From assembly GCA_964398365.1 (NCBI GenBank), contig CAYNMC010000008.1:1-45714 (forward strand): DNA of 45,714 bases. Direction: 5' to 3'. Below the pieces are notes generated by a model. That model was not told where the DNA came from. It saw only the letters and a program-made list of their open reading frames with translations, and searched no databases. This stretch comes from CAYNMC01 sp964398365 (GTDB lineage: Bacteria; Patescibacteriota; Microgenomatia; UBA1400; CAYNMC01). The position numbers and the translations under genes are program-made. Shown here piece by piece: positions 37,029 to 45,713 of the stretch (the first letter of the stretch is position 1; every line of letters starts with the position of its first letter).

Positions 37029-38750
37029 ATGACATTAACTGCCCAACAAGATTCAAAATTCCTTGAACTGTTACTGGCCGACAAAGTAATTACTTCTTCA
37101 CAGGCTGAACAACTTCGTTTAGAAAGCATCACCAAGGGTCAGTCAGTTGAGGAGATTTTAAAGAAACAAAGTTTGGTTGATGAAGAAGTTTTACTGAAAT
37201 GCAAAGCAAAACTCTTTAATATTCCTTTTATTAACCTTAAAGAAGTGGCGGCTTCCCCGGAGGCACTCGCCCTCATACCACAATCAGTGGCTGCTCATTA
37301 TCGCGCTTTTCCTTTTGCTTTAGATAAAAACCGCACAACGTTATCAGTGGCGATGGTTAATCCGTTGGATTTGGCGGCAGTGGAGTTTCTGGCGCAAAAA
37401 ACCGGTTTGAAAATCATTCCTTATTTTGCCTTGCCCCGAGAGATTGAAGAGGCTATCAATCAACGCTATGCCCAAAGCCTGTCTAGCGAGGTGACCGCAG
37501 TCCTCAAAGAAAGCACTGAAGAGTCAAAAAAGAGAACCGTTGATGTGGCTCATATGGGCGAGGTGATTCGGGAGGCCCCGATTGCCAAAATTGTGGGTAC
37601 AATTTTAGAGTTCGCTATTAAAGCCCGGGCTTCTGATATTCATATTGAACCGCAAGAAGATAAAACTAGAGTTCGTTACCGGATTGACGGCATTTTACAC
37701 GAAAAACTGATTTTACCTCGTAGTGTTCACGAGGCCGTGGTTTCCCGGATCAAAATTTTAAGCGGCATGAAGATTGATGAAAAACGGATACCTCAAGACG
37801 GCCGGTTTAACTTTCGAGTTGGTGAGGAAGTAACGGATTTGCGGATTTCTTCCTTACCCAGCGTTCATGGCGAGAAAATCGTCATGAGACTGCTTAAAAA
37901 GACTGCCAAGGTACCAACTTTACCTGAGTTGGGTTTACGCGGTCTGGCTTTGAAAAATCTTGAAAAGGCAATTTTAGTGCCTCACGGCATTATTTTAATT
38001 ACCGGACCCACCGGTTCAGGTAAGACAACGACGCTTTATTCCCTCCTTACTCGCCTCAATACACCTAAAGTGAATATTGTGACCATCGAAGATCCGGTAG
38101 AATACGAGATGCCCGGCGTCAACCAGGTGCAGATTAATCCCGCTGCCGGTTTAACCTTTGCTTCCGGTTTGCGGGCCTTTCTGCGCCAGGATCCTAATAT
38201 TATCATGGTTGGTGAAATTCGCGATGAGGAAACTGCAGATTTGGCAATTCAAGCCTCACTTACCGGTCATTTGGTTTTTTCCACCCTCCATACCAATGAT
38301 GCCGCCGGCGCCCTGCCCCGACTTTTGGATATGCATATGGAGCCTTATCTTTTGGCTTCTTCGATTACCTGCGTAGTTGCCCAAAGGGTGGTGAGGCGAA
38401 TTTGTCAAGCCTGCAAGGAAGAATACCCGGCCAGTCCACAAATTGAACAGGAAATCAAGCAAATTTTGGGCAAGTTTTATCACCCTCCTCAACCAGGCCC
38501 ATTAAAACTTTATCGGGGAAAGGGTTGTAGTCAATGCAATGATACCGGTTATTTAAACCGGATTGCCATTTTTGAGGTTTTGATGTTGAGCGAAAAAATT
38601 GCTAAACTAGTTTTAGAGCGGGCTGCTGCTGCCGCTATCAACAATCAAGCGATGGCTGAAGGTATGGTTACCCTGAAACAGGATGGCTACTTGAAAGCCT
38701 TAGAGGGTATCACCACCATCGAAGAAGTGTTGCGGGTGGCAGAAGTCTAG
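37029..38750 (+). CDS. pilB: Type IV pilus assembly ATPase
   Basis: PilB (GspE/PilB family) powers pilus extension. The N-terminal MshEN-like region is followed by the ATPase: Walker A GPTGSGKT (Lys332), Asp box, Walker B and the HLVFSTLHTNDAAGALPRLL segment. A zinc-binding tetracysteine motif is present: CQACKEEYPAS, then GCSQCNDTGY. The length is 573 aa, typical. It heads pilB-pilT-pilC-pilin, with 6 bp to pilT. The leader has an RBS-sequestering hairpin. It is the only extension ATPase in the window. Confidence 0.95.
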   Translation: MTLTAQQDSKFLELLLADKVITSSQAEQLRLESITKGQSVEEILKKQSLVDEEVLLKCKAKLFNIPFINLKEVAASPEALALIPQSVAAHYRAFPFALDKNRTTLSVAMVNPLDLAAVEFLAQKTGLKIIPYFALPREIEEAINQRYAQSLSSEVTAVLKESTEESKKRTVDVAHMGEVIREAPIAKIVGTILEFAIKARASDIHIEPQEDKTRVRYRIDGILHEKLILPRSVHEAVVSRIKILSGMKIDEKRIPQDGRFNFRVGEEVTDLRISSLPSVHGEKIVMRLLKKTAKVPTLPELGLRGLALKNLEKAILVPHGIILITGPTGSGKTTTLYSLLTRLNTPKVNIVTIEDPVEYEMPGVNQVQINPAAGLTFASGLRAFLRQDPNIIMVGEIRDEETADLAIQASLTGHLVFSTLHTNDAAGALPRLLDMHMEPYLLASSITCVVAQRVVRRICQACKEEYPASPQIEQEIKQILGKFYHPPQPGPLKLYRGKGCSQCNDTGYLNRIAIFEVLMLSEKIAKLVLERAAAAAINNQAMAEGMVTLKQDGYLKALEGITTIEEVLRVAEV

Positions 38751-38756
38751 AAAAAA

Positions 38757-39815
38757 ATGACAAATATTCAAGAATTACTTAATACCACCATTAATGCTCA
38801 AGCCTCAGATTTGCATCTTTTAGTAGGTTCGCCACCGATGTTGCGGATTGATGGCCGCCTCACCCCTCTCAGCAACCAACCGGTGTTGACGGCTGAAGCC
38901 GCCAAGGAACTGGTTTTAAGTCTTTTAAATCCCCAACAGAAAGAACTCTTATTTATCAACAAGGAAATTGATTTTTCCTTTGGCGTTGGTCAGACGAGCC
39001 GTTTCCGGGTGAATGCTTATTTTGAACGGGAGCGGCTGGCGGCAGCTTTGCGCTTGTTGCCGGTGAAAATCCGCAGTATCGAGGAACTCAATTTGCCGTC
39101 AATTTGTCATCGCCTCACCAGCCTCAGACAGGGTTTTATCTTGGTGACGGGTCCTACCGGTCATGGTAAGTCCACTACCCTAGCGGCAATTATTGAAGAA
39201 ATTAACCAGACACGGGAAACGCACATTGTCACCATCGAAGACCCCATCGAGTATGTTTACACCAATAAAAAGAGCATTATTTCTCAGCGGGAACTTCATC
39301 AGGATACCCATTCTTGGGAAATTGCTTTGCGTTCGGTTTTGCGTGAAGATCCTGATGTGGTTCTCATTGGCGAAATGCGCGATTATGAAACCATCGCTTC
39401 TGCTCTGACGATTGCCGAGACCGGTCATTTGGTTTTTGCCACCCTTCACACCAATTCGGCGGCCCAAACCATTGATAGGGTGGTTGACGTTTTCCCTGAA
39501 CAACAACAGGCGCAAGTAAGAATCCAGCTGGCTAACACGCTGGAAGCCATCATTTCCCAGCGTTTACTCGCCGCTTTAGGCGGCGGCAGGGTACCGGCAG
39601 CAGAAGTCCTTTTGAGTACTCCCGCCGTCAAAACCAATATTCGCGAAGGCAAGAGTTATATGATTGATAATATTATCCAGACTTCGCAGGAATGGGGTAT
39701 GGTGACGCTAGATATGAGTTTGGCGGATTTGATTAAAAAACAAAAAATTAGTTTAGAAACTGCTCAGGAGTGGAGCTTGAAGCCTGAAGAATTAATTAAA
39801 CTTGTCCGTGGTTAA
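38757..39815 (+). CDS. pilT: Type IV pilus retraction ATPase (PilT-like)
   Basis: PilT powers retraction for twitching motility or DNA uptake. The N-terminal ASDLHLLVGSPPMLRIDGRL is diagnostic. The Walker A motif reads GPTGHGKS (His136, Lys138), where GPTGSGKS is usual. ATIVEDPIEYVYTNKKSIISQRE contains the Asp box and Walker B region, and HLVFATLHTNSAAQTIDRVV follows. The length is 352 aa, normal. The gene is 6 bp after pilB and 18 bp before pilC, in the same operon. A functional pilT implies the pilus can be retracted. Confidence 0.94.
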   Translation: MTNIQELLNTTINAQASDLHLLVGSPPMLRIDGRLTPLSNQPVLTAEAAKELVLSLLNPQQKELLFINKEIDFSFGVGQTSRFRVNAYFERERLAAALRLLPVKIRSIEELNLPSICHRLTSLRQGFILVTGPTGHGKSTTLAAIIEEINQTRETHIVTIEDPIEYVYTNKKSIISQRELHQDTHSWEIALRSVLREDPDVVLIGEMRDYETIASALTIAETGHLVFATLHTNSAAQTIDRVVDVFPEQQQAQVRIQLANTLEAIISQRLLAALGGGRVPAAEVLLSTPAVKTNIREGKSYMIDNIIQTSQEWGMVTLDMSLADLIKKQKISLETAQEWSLKPEELIKLVRG

Positions 39816-39833
39816 GGTATTGAAAAGGACAAG

Positions 39834-41036
39834 ATGCAAAAATATAAGTATCAAGCGAAAAATAAGGAAGGCAGACTGCTTAAAGGCTGGGTTGAAGCCA
39901 TAAATACACGCAATGCCGTTGCCATTTTGCGCAATCGCGGTTTGGTGGTCATCAAACTGGTGGAAAGTCGGGAGGATATTTTAACCCAGTTGACCTCTTC
40001 TTTGCGACGGGTTTCTTTAAATGATGTGATTGATTTCACCCGTCAGCTGGCGACCATGATTGGCGCCGGTTTGTCTTTGATTGACGCCCTGGAAAATCTT
40101 CAGGAGCAGAGCCGGCCGGCGATGGCCCAAATTTTAATGGAGGTTGTCAATGATGTCCGCGGCGGTAGCACCCTCTATGAGGCCTTAAGCAAACATCCGG
40201 CGGCCTTTTCCAAGTTTTATCTGGCCTTAGTAAAGAGCGGTGAAGCCGCGGGTACTTTGGATAAAGTGCTTAAAAAATTGGCGGATAATTTAGAAAAACA
40301 GCGGCGGTTTATCATGACCGTGAGATCGGCAATGATTTATCCGGCAGTGATTATTGCCGCCATGATCTTGGTGGGTTTTTTGATGATGATTTTGGTTGTA
40401 CCTAAACTTTTGGTTATTTATCAAGATATGAAAATAACCTTGCCTTTGCCCACGCGGATCCTGATTGCCCTGACGAATTTTTTGACCCACTTTTGGTGGT
40501 TGATAATTTTGGGCGCTGGTGGTCTCGTTTACGCCTTTTCTAGTTATTATAAAACCAGCGAGGGGCGGCGCCAGCTTGATTATTACTTTTTAAGACTGCC
40601 TTTGTTTGGTTCGATTAACCAAAAAGTGATTTTGACCGAATTGATGCGTACCCTGGCCATGTTAGTAAGTACCGGTGTGCCGATTATTGAGGCTCTACAC
40701 ATCAGTGCCGAGGCAGCCACCAATGTCGTTTTTAAAGAGGCTTTACTGGAAGGTGCCAGAGATATCAGCAAGGGTTTGCCTTTGGCGACCACCTTTGCTA
40801 AATATGATTTTTTCCCTTCAGTGGTGGCCCAAATGATAGCCGTGGGAGAAGAAACAGGAAGATTAGCAGAAGTCATGGAAAAAATTTCTGCTAACTTTGA
40901 GGAAGAAAGCGATTTGGTGATAAAGGGCTTGACCAGCACCATTGAACCCATTCTGATTGTCATTCTTGGCGGCGCCGTGGGCTTTCTGGTAATGTCAATT
41001 ATTATGCCCATTTACAATTTGACGGCCCAATTTTAA
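39834..41036 (+). CDS. pilC: Type IV pilus inner-membrane platform protein
   Basis: PilC (GspF family) couples PilB/PilT to the pilus. It has two GspF domains. The first runs about residues 60-200 with FTRQLATMIGAGLSLIDAL and two helices near residues 165-200. The second spans about residues 260-400 (LTELMRTLAMLVSTGVPIIEAL, MIAVGEETGRLAEVMEKI) and ends in a third helix with ILGGAVGFLVMSIIMP. The length (400 aa) is standard. It starts 18 bp after pilT. It is followed 64 bp later by the pilin gene. Confidence 0.94.
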   Translation: MQKYKYQAKNKEGRLLKGWVEAINTRNAVAILRNRGLVVIKLVESREDILTQLTSSLRRVSLNDVIDFTRQLATMIGAGLSLIDALENLQEQSRPAMAQILMEVVNDVRGGSTLYEALSKHPAAFSKFYLALVKSGEAAGTLDKVLKKLADNLEKQRRFIMTVRSAMIYPAVIIAAMILVGFLMMILVVPKLLVIYQDMKITLPLPTRILIALTNFLTHFWWLIILGAGGLVYAFSSYYKTSEGRRQLDYYFLRLPLFGSINQKVILTELMRTLAMLVSTGVPIIEALHISAEAATNVVFKEALLEGARDISKGLPLATTFAKYDFFPSVVAQMIAVGEETGRLAEVMEKISANFEEESDLVIKGLTSTIEPILIVILGGAVGFLVMSIIMPIYNLTAQF

Positions 41037-41100
41037 TGATTAAATCAGCTCTTGACAAAAGCTTTAATAATTGATTAGGCTTAAAGAAAGGAGGTGAAAA

Positions 41101-41604
41101 ATGGGCAAAATCACACAAAAAGGTTTTACCTTAATTGAACTTTTGGTGGCGATGGCTTTACTTTCAGCGTTAGCTGTGGCTGCCCTGTTGGCTTTGGATC
41201 CGCTGGAACAATTCCGCAAGGGTAATGATACCAATTACCGTAACACCATTTCCGAAATTTACAGCGCTTTAAATCGCTATTATGCTATTAACAATCAATT
41301 TACTTGGGGCACAGCCGCGGTGACAACGCAGGCTTTGACAGGAGGTGCCGCACAAACAGCCATTTCCGCAGCGATCGATGCCGGCGAGCTTAAACCCGAT
41401 TTTACCAGCGTTGCCGGTACGAGCCGCTTGGCTAACATTTATTTAACGGTACCAACGGGTGGAAGGGACTTTTATCTTTGTTTTAAGCCTGCGGCCAAAG
41501 CGAGCCAGAAAGACAGCGCGACGATATGGGGAAGCGATGGCAGTGCTGGCGCCAACTGTAAAGCTACCGGTGGCACGGCTGATTGTTATTGGTGTCTTAA
41601 ATAA
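41101..41604 (+). CDS. Type IV pilin (class III signal)
   Basis: This is a major-type pilin subunit. The leader MGKITQKG is cut before F by a prepilin peptidase (site KG|FTLIELLVAMALL), with Glu5 of the mature protein present (FTLIE). The N-terminal helix is about 28 residues. The globular part is Ala/Thr-rich and ends with CKATGGTADCYWCLK, which holds three of the four cysteines. A strong AAGGAGG site precedes the ATG, in contrast to most genes here, which suits high expression. The length is 167 aa. No prepilin peptidase gene lies in the window. Confidence 0.92.
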   Translation: MGKITQKGFTLIELLVAMALLSALAVAALLALDPLEQFRKGNDTNYRNTISEIYSALNRYYAINNQFTWGTAAVTTQALTGGAAQTAISAAIDAGELKPDFTSVAGTSRLANIYLTVPTGGRDFYLCFKPAAKASQKDSATIWGSDGSAGANCKATGGTADCYWCLK

Positions 41605-41617
41605 ACAAGGAGGTTAG

Positions 41618-43612
41618 ATTAGCAAAAAGAGGTTTTTGGAGGTAGGAGCTCTTTTCCTACCTCTTTTTGCGGTTTATTTTTATTGGCAGACACGAACGAT
41701 TTTTGGGGGTGACAGCGGTGACTTGGCTGCTGCCGCTTTAACCGGAGGTATTGCCCACCCTCCGGGTTATCCCCTCTGGACGTTCCTAGGCGTTCTCCTG
41801 CTTAAACTGCCATGGCTGAATCCGGCGTGGCGGCTGGCTTTTTTATCTTCTGTGCCGGGTGCACTTACACTTGTTTTTTTATATCTGGTCATCAGCAAAA
41901 TTACCCGTCAGTTTTGGCCAGCCTTCCTTGCTATTTTGGTCCTGGCTTTCAATTATGTTTTTTGGCTTTATAGCGAAGTAGTTGAAGTTTTTAGTCTTAA
42001 CAATTTTTTGGCCGTCCTTTTTATTTGGTTGTTTCTTAGGCTTAATGAGACGGCAAAAAACGGCGAGTTGAAAAAATTGCTTTTAGTGGTTTTTTTTCTG
42101 ACGGGGCTGGTTTTGAGTCATCACCACACGCTTTTGCTCATTTTTCCCGGACTGGGTTATCTTCTTTGGCAGCAAAAAACAAAAATTATTTTTTTAATAA
42201 AGAAAAATTTTAAAATTTATTTAGCGGCATTTATTTTAGCTTTACTGCCTTTGCTTTATTTACCTCTGGCAGCTGGCCGTTTTCCGGCTGTGGACTGGGG
42301 ACATCCTACCAACCTCCTTAATTTTTTGAAACTTTTTTTCCGTCATGATTATGGCATTTTTTTAGCCAATTCGGGTATTGTCAATCAACCCTTGTTGCGC
42401 TTGGCTTCGCTGGTTTTTCTCTTTGATTTTTTTCGTAAGGATTTTTTGATTTTGGGTTTGCTTTTGGCGTTGTTGGGTGGTTTTTTTCTCTGGCGGCGCC
42501 AACGGCGACTTTTCTGGTTTTTTTTAATTGAATTTTCCAGTTATCTTTTTTTTGTTTTTTATGCCAGTTTTAGCTTGGAAAATGATTTTGGGGTGGCCAC
42601 TTTCGAGAGATTTTTGCTTCTGCCCTATCTTTTTCTGACAATTTTTATTGGTTGTGGTTTGGCTTTAAGTTTTGAGATTTTTAGGCCCTTGGTTTTCTTG
42701 AAAAAGTTGAAAATTTTGCCAGCAGCTTTTCTTGTTTATCCCCTGAGTATCTTTTTAATAAATTATCCTTTGATTAGTCAGCTTAAAAATGATTTTACTG
42801 CCGAGAATTTTGCCAAAGATATTTTAGCGAGCGTCCCGCGAGATGGGATTTTACTTTTAGTCGCCGATACCCCACTTTTCGATACCCAATACTTTTATTA
42901 TGCCTATCGCTATCGACCTGATGTTAAACTCATCCATTTTTCTAAACTTTTTCGGGAGTATTATAAAGAGACGTTGAGAAAATATTATCCTGACTTACGT
43001 TTGCCTTCGGTTCCGGCCAAGGAGTTTCCCAAAGAATTTATTCGCCAAAATCAGGAGATTTTTCCGATTTTAGCCAACACTTTAGTGGGCCAAATTGAAG
43101 GCAGTCTTTGGTTACCGCAGGGATTGCTCCAGCGTTATTATCCTTCAACCGTCAGTACGCCTTCTGCTAGCTTGGTTTTTGAGGAAAATGAACGTCTCTG
43201 GGCGGCTTATCAACAGCCTTTGCTTGGTGAGCGCCGGCGTTATCAAAATCTTTTTACTGCCGACATTTTAAATTATTACTATAGAGCTCATCGTCAAACC
43301 GGTACTTTTTTCTTGGAAAATGGTTATTTGGAAGCCGCTCAAAAACATTTTGTAGCCATGGCTGAGCTTAAACCAAAAAATCCTGAAGTTTATTATTATT
43401 TAGGTTGGGGTTTTTTGACCCAAAAGGATTGTGTGGCAGCGGAAAGACAATTTCAAAAAATGCTTGAACTCGATCCCAAAAATGTGGAAGCCCGCGGTTT
43501 TTTGCGCCAGACTTATCTTGAGTGTTTTCAGGACCCCGTTAAGGCTAAGGAATACGAGGAAAGCTGCCTACAGCTCGAGAAGAGCCAGCAGCCGAAATTA
43601 AAAGAATTGTAA
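41618..43612 (+). CDS. DUF2723-type membrane protein with C-terminal TPRs
   Basis: This is a large multi-pass protein resembling PMT/GT-C-type glycosyltransferases (DUF2723), thought to use lipid-linked sugars on the outer membrane face. The signature is GGDSGDLAAAALTGGIAHPPGYPLW, whose Asp residues and HPPGYP motif are typical. About 10-11 helices follow. The last 120 residues carry TPR repeats (AEKYLEAAQKHFVAMAEL-like; YYLGWGFLTQKDCVAAERQF). The start is probably ATT at 41618 (N-terminus (M)SKKRFLEVGALFL), 4 nt after AAGGAGG; TTG at 41636 is the other choice. It overlaps the convergent YfhO-like gene by 68 bases. Confidence 0.75.
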   Translation: MSKKRFLEVGALFLPLFAVYFYWQTRTIFGGDSGDLAAAALTGGIAHPPGYPLWTFLGVLLLKLPWLNPAWRLAFLSSVPGALTLVFLYLVISKITRQFWPAFLAILVLAFNYVFWLYSEVVEVFSLNNFLAVLFIWLFLRLNETAKNGELKKLLLVVFFLTGLVLSHHHTLLLIFPGLGYLLWQQKTKIIFLIKKNFKIYLAAFILALLPLLYLPLAAGRFPAVDWGHPTNLLNFLKLFFRHDYGIFLANSGIVNQPLLRLASLVFLFDFFRKDFLILGLLLALLGGFFLWRRQRRLFWFFLIEFSSYLFFVFYASFSLENDFGVATFERFLLLPYLFLTIFIGCGLALSFEIFRPLVFLKKLKILPAAFLVYPLSIFLINYPLISQLKNDFTAENFAKDILASVPRDGILLLVADTPLFDTQYFYYAYRYRPDVKLIHFSKLFREYYKETLRKYYPDLRLPSVPAKEFPKEFIRQNQEIFPILANTLVGQIEGSLWLPQGLLQRYYPSTVSTPSASLVFEENERLWAAYQQPLLGERRRYQNLFTADILNYYYRAHRQTGTFFLENGYLEAAQKHFVAMAELKPKNPEVYYYLGWGFLTQKDCVAAERQFQKMLELDPKNVEARGFLRQTYLECFQDPVKAKEYEESCLQLEKSQQPKLKEL

Positions 43613-45713
43613 GCAGGCTTGCAAGAGAAAAACCACTGAGAAAAAGCCCCAAATACCAACCTTCCGGGAGATAGCGGAATTGGATGAGATTTTGACCCGG
43701 TGGCAAGGCGATTGCCATTTGATTAAGATTAACAGGATAAATTTTGGTCTTCCGGCCATTAACCAAAGCCGTCCAGCCGGGTAAATAAGCCTGCTGAAGG
43801 ATAAAATAACTAGGCTGGGGATTATCAACGGCAAAATTTAGCCGATTGCTTTCCTTTTTTAAAAGAGTGATAGAGGGTGAGGTTTTTGACGGTGAATACA
43901 CAGGCAGTTCTTCTTCGCTAATGAAATCTTGATTTAAATCAAAGCTTTCTTGAGAGATAAGTTGTTTAAAATCTAGCAAAGTTTCTGCTTTAAAAGGTTG
44001 ATAAGCAAAGCGGGCAAACGGCAGCTTTTCTTTTAATTGATAAAGATAAAAGTTGGCTATCCCTTCCTTCTTAACTTCAAAAACCAAATTTTTTTCTTCA
44101 AACCAGGAAAGCTTTTCCGGCGTAATGATAAAATTGATACCCTGTTGTTTCCATAATTTTTCCGTTAAGCCCGGCTCTTTTGCTTTGAGGAGATCGTCTA
44201 AAACCTGAAAGCGCCGGGTGATAAAATTTTTATAGACACCAAGGTTGGGAATCTGCCATAAAAGATTCAAGTCAGGCCAGAGGCTTTCGCTTAAGTCCAG
44301 ATATTTTTTTGGCGATTGCCAGCCTTCTTGGTTAAAGATTTCGTTCCATTTTTGAGGAAAATCAAGGGTGTAAATTTTGGGTGAGGTTTGGGCTGTTAAA
44401 TAAACAGCGGTGGCAGGTTTTTGGGTGAGTTCTTTAACGGTAACAAGAGGGTGATAACCATAACCCCAGCGGAAAAGATCAGCCAAGTTTAAAAAAAGAA
44501 GCAAAACCATCATTAATTTTAAAAAGCGTGATTTTTTTTTAAGTGTAATTTCCCTAAGGGTGAAAGCGGCTAAAACAGAAAGACTGAAAACAAAAACAAG
44601 AATAAAGCGGGAGGGGACGCGAAAAATATTAAAAAAAGGAAAGGTAAAAAGGAAGTAAAAAGGAGAATACTTGCCTGCCATTAAAAGCAGGGCAGTCAAA
44701 GTGCTAAAAAAGAAAAAACGGATAAACTTGCTTTGCTTCCAGAAAAAAATCGCCGCGAGCGCCAAAATTAAAGCAAGAATACCAAAATAAGCAGAATTTT
44801 CCCAAAAGATACTGCCTTCATTTTCATTAAAAGGCGGATAGGTTCCCTGCTGAGGGTTGCCTAAGCTGAAGGGATTTAAAAGAGTCAAAAGATGTTTATA
44901 AGGATAAGAAAAAGCCGTCGGGTCGGTGCCCTTTTGTCGCGTGGAGAGAGAAAAATATTTTAGGGAAGGCACCAGTTGGATGCCAGCCAAACCCAAACCT
45001 AAAAAAACAAAAATAAAAAACAAAAACAGATTTTTTAATTGACTCTCTCTAAACTTGAAGCCGTTAAAATAAAGAGTATAAAAAAACAAGAAAAGCAAGG
45101 AAATAAAATTAATTTGAGGAGAACCGGCAAAAACTTGTTGAGAAAGTAAGAAAGAAAAGAAAACAAGGTTGGCAAGTTTTTGGGTTTGCCGATACCTTTC
45201 CCAAAAATAAAGCAGGCTTGGCAGAAAAGAGATGCACTGGAGGACATTATAATGAGAAATTTGGGTTACCAGATAAAAAGAAAAGCCAAAACTGGTAGCA
45301 CCAAATAAAGCCGGCAGGGTTTGAAGCTTTAATAACTTTAAATACAAATATGTAAAAAGAGTGGTGAGAAAAAAACTTAAAGCGAGATTAAGGTTGAAAG
45401 CGGTAAAAGGATCGAGGAACTTAAAAAGAATGAGATTTGAAAGATTAAAGGTGCCGGTTTCAAGTTCGTTATACATCGGAAAGCCGTTGGCTAAATTGTT
45501 TTCGATAAAAGGCAAGCGGTTTTCTTTCAGGGCCCGCGCAAGAGAGATTTTCAGGGGTAAATTTAAATGGAGAATGTCGCTTAGACCAAAGTCAGGCGTG
45601 ATAAAAAACTGGGGTTCGGGATAAAATAAACGACCAAAAAAAACTATGGTTAGTCCCAAGATAAAAAAAATCGGTATAGCCTTAACACCTTGGAGGTGAT
45701 GTAATCTTAACAC
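43545..45713 (-). CDS. YfhO-like multi-pass membrane protein
   Basis: This is a large integral membrane protein (about 722 aa) with 12-14 helices in the first 420 residues, then an extracellular domain (KLPFARFAYQPFKAETLLDF, then NFAVDNPQPSYFILQQAYLP, GWTALVNGRKTKIYPVNLNQ) and a last helix. The architecture matches the YfhO family, linked to glycosylation of teichoic acids and envelope glycans. The motif LFGATSFGFSFYLVTQISHYN is typical of the membrane part. The start at GTG 45713 lies inside the repeat at the window edge; the gene may begin further out or at another codon. No good Shine-Dalgarno site is seen. Confidence 0.78.
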   Translation of the reverse strand: MLRLHHLQGVKAIPIFFILGLTIVFFGRLFYPEPQFFITPDFGLSDILHLNLPLKISLARALKENRLPFIENNLANGFPMYNELETGTFNLSNLILFKFLDPFTAFNLNLALSFFLTTLFTYLYLKLLKLQTLPALFGATSFGFSFYLVTQISHYNVLQCISFLPSLLYFWERYRQTQKLANLVFFSFLLSQQVFAGSPQINFISLLFLFFYTLYFNGFKFRESQLKNLFLFFIFVFLGLGLAGIQLVPSLKYFSLSTRQKGTDPTAFSYPYKHLLTLLNPFSLGNPQQGTYPPFNENEGSIFWENSAYFGILALILALAAIFFWKQSKFIRFFFFSTLTALLLMAGKYSPFYFLFTFPFFNIFRVPSRFILVFVFSLSVLAAFTLREITLKKKSRFLKLMMVLLLFLNLADLFRWGYGYHPLVTVKELTQKPATAVYLTAQTSPKIYTLDFPQKWNEIFNQEGWQSPKKYLDLSESLWPDLNLLWQIPNLGVYKNFITRRFQVLDDLLKAKEPGLTEKLWKQQGINFIITPEKLSWFEEKNLVFEVKKEGIANFYLYQLKEKLPFARFAYQPFKAETLLDFKQLISQESFDLNQDFISEEELPVYSPSKTSPSITLLKKESNRLNFAVDNPQPSYFILQQAYLPGWTALVNGRKTKIYPVNLNQMAIALPPGQNLIQFRYLPEGWYLGLFLSGFSLASLLTILLISAAGSSRAVGSFPRIP

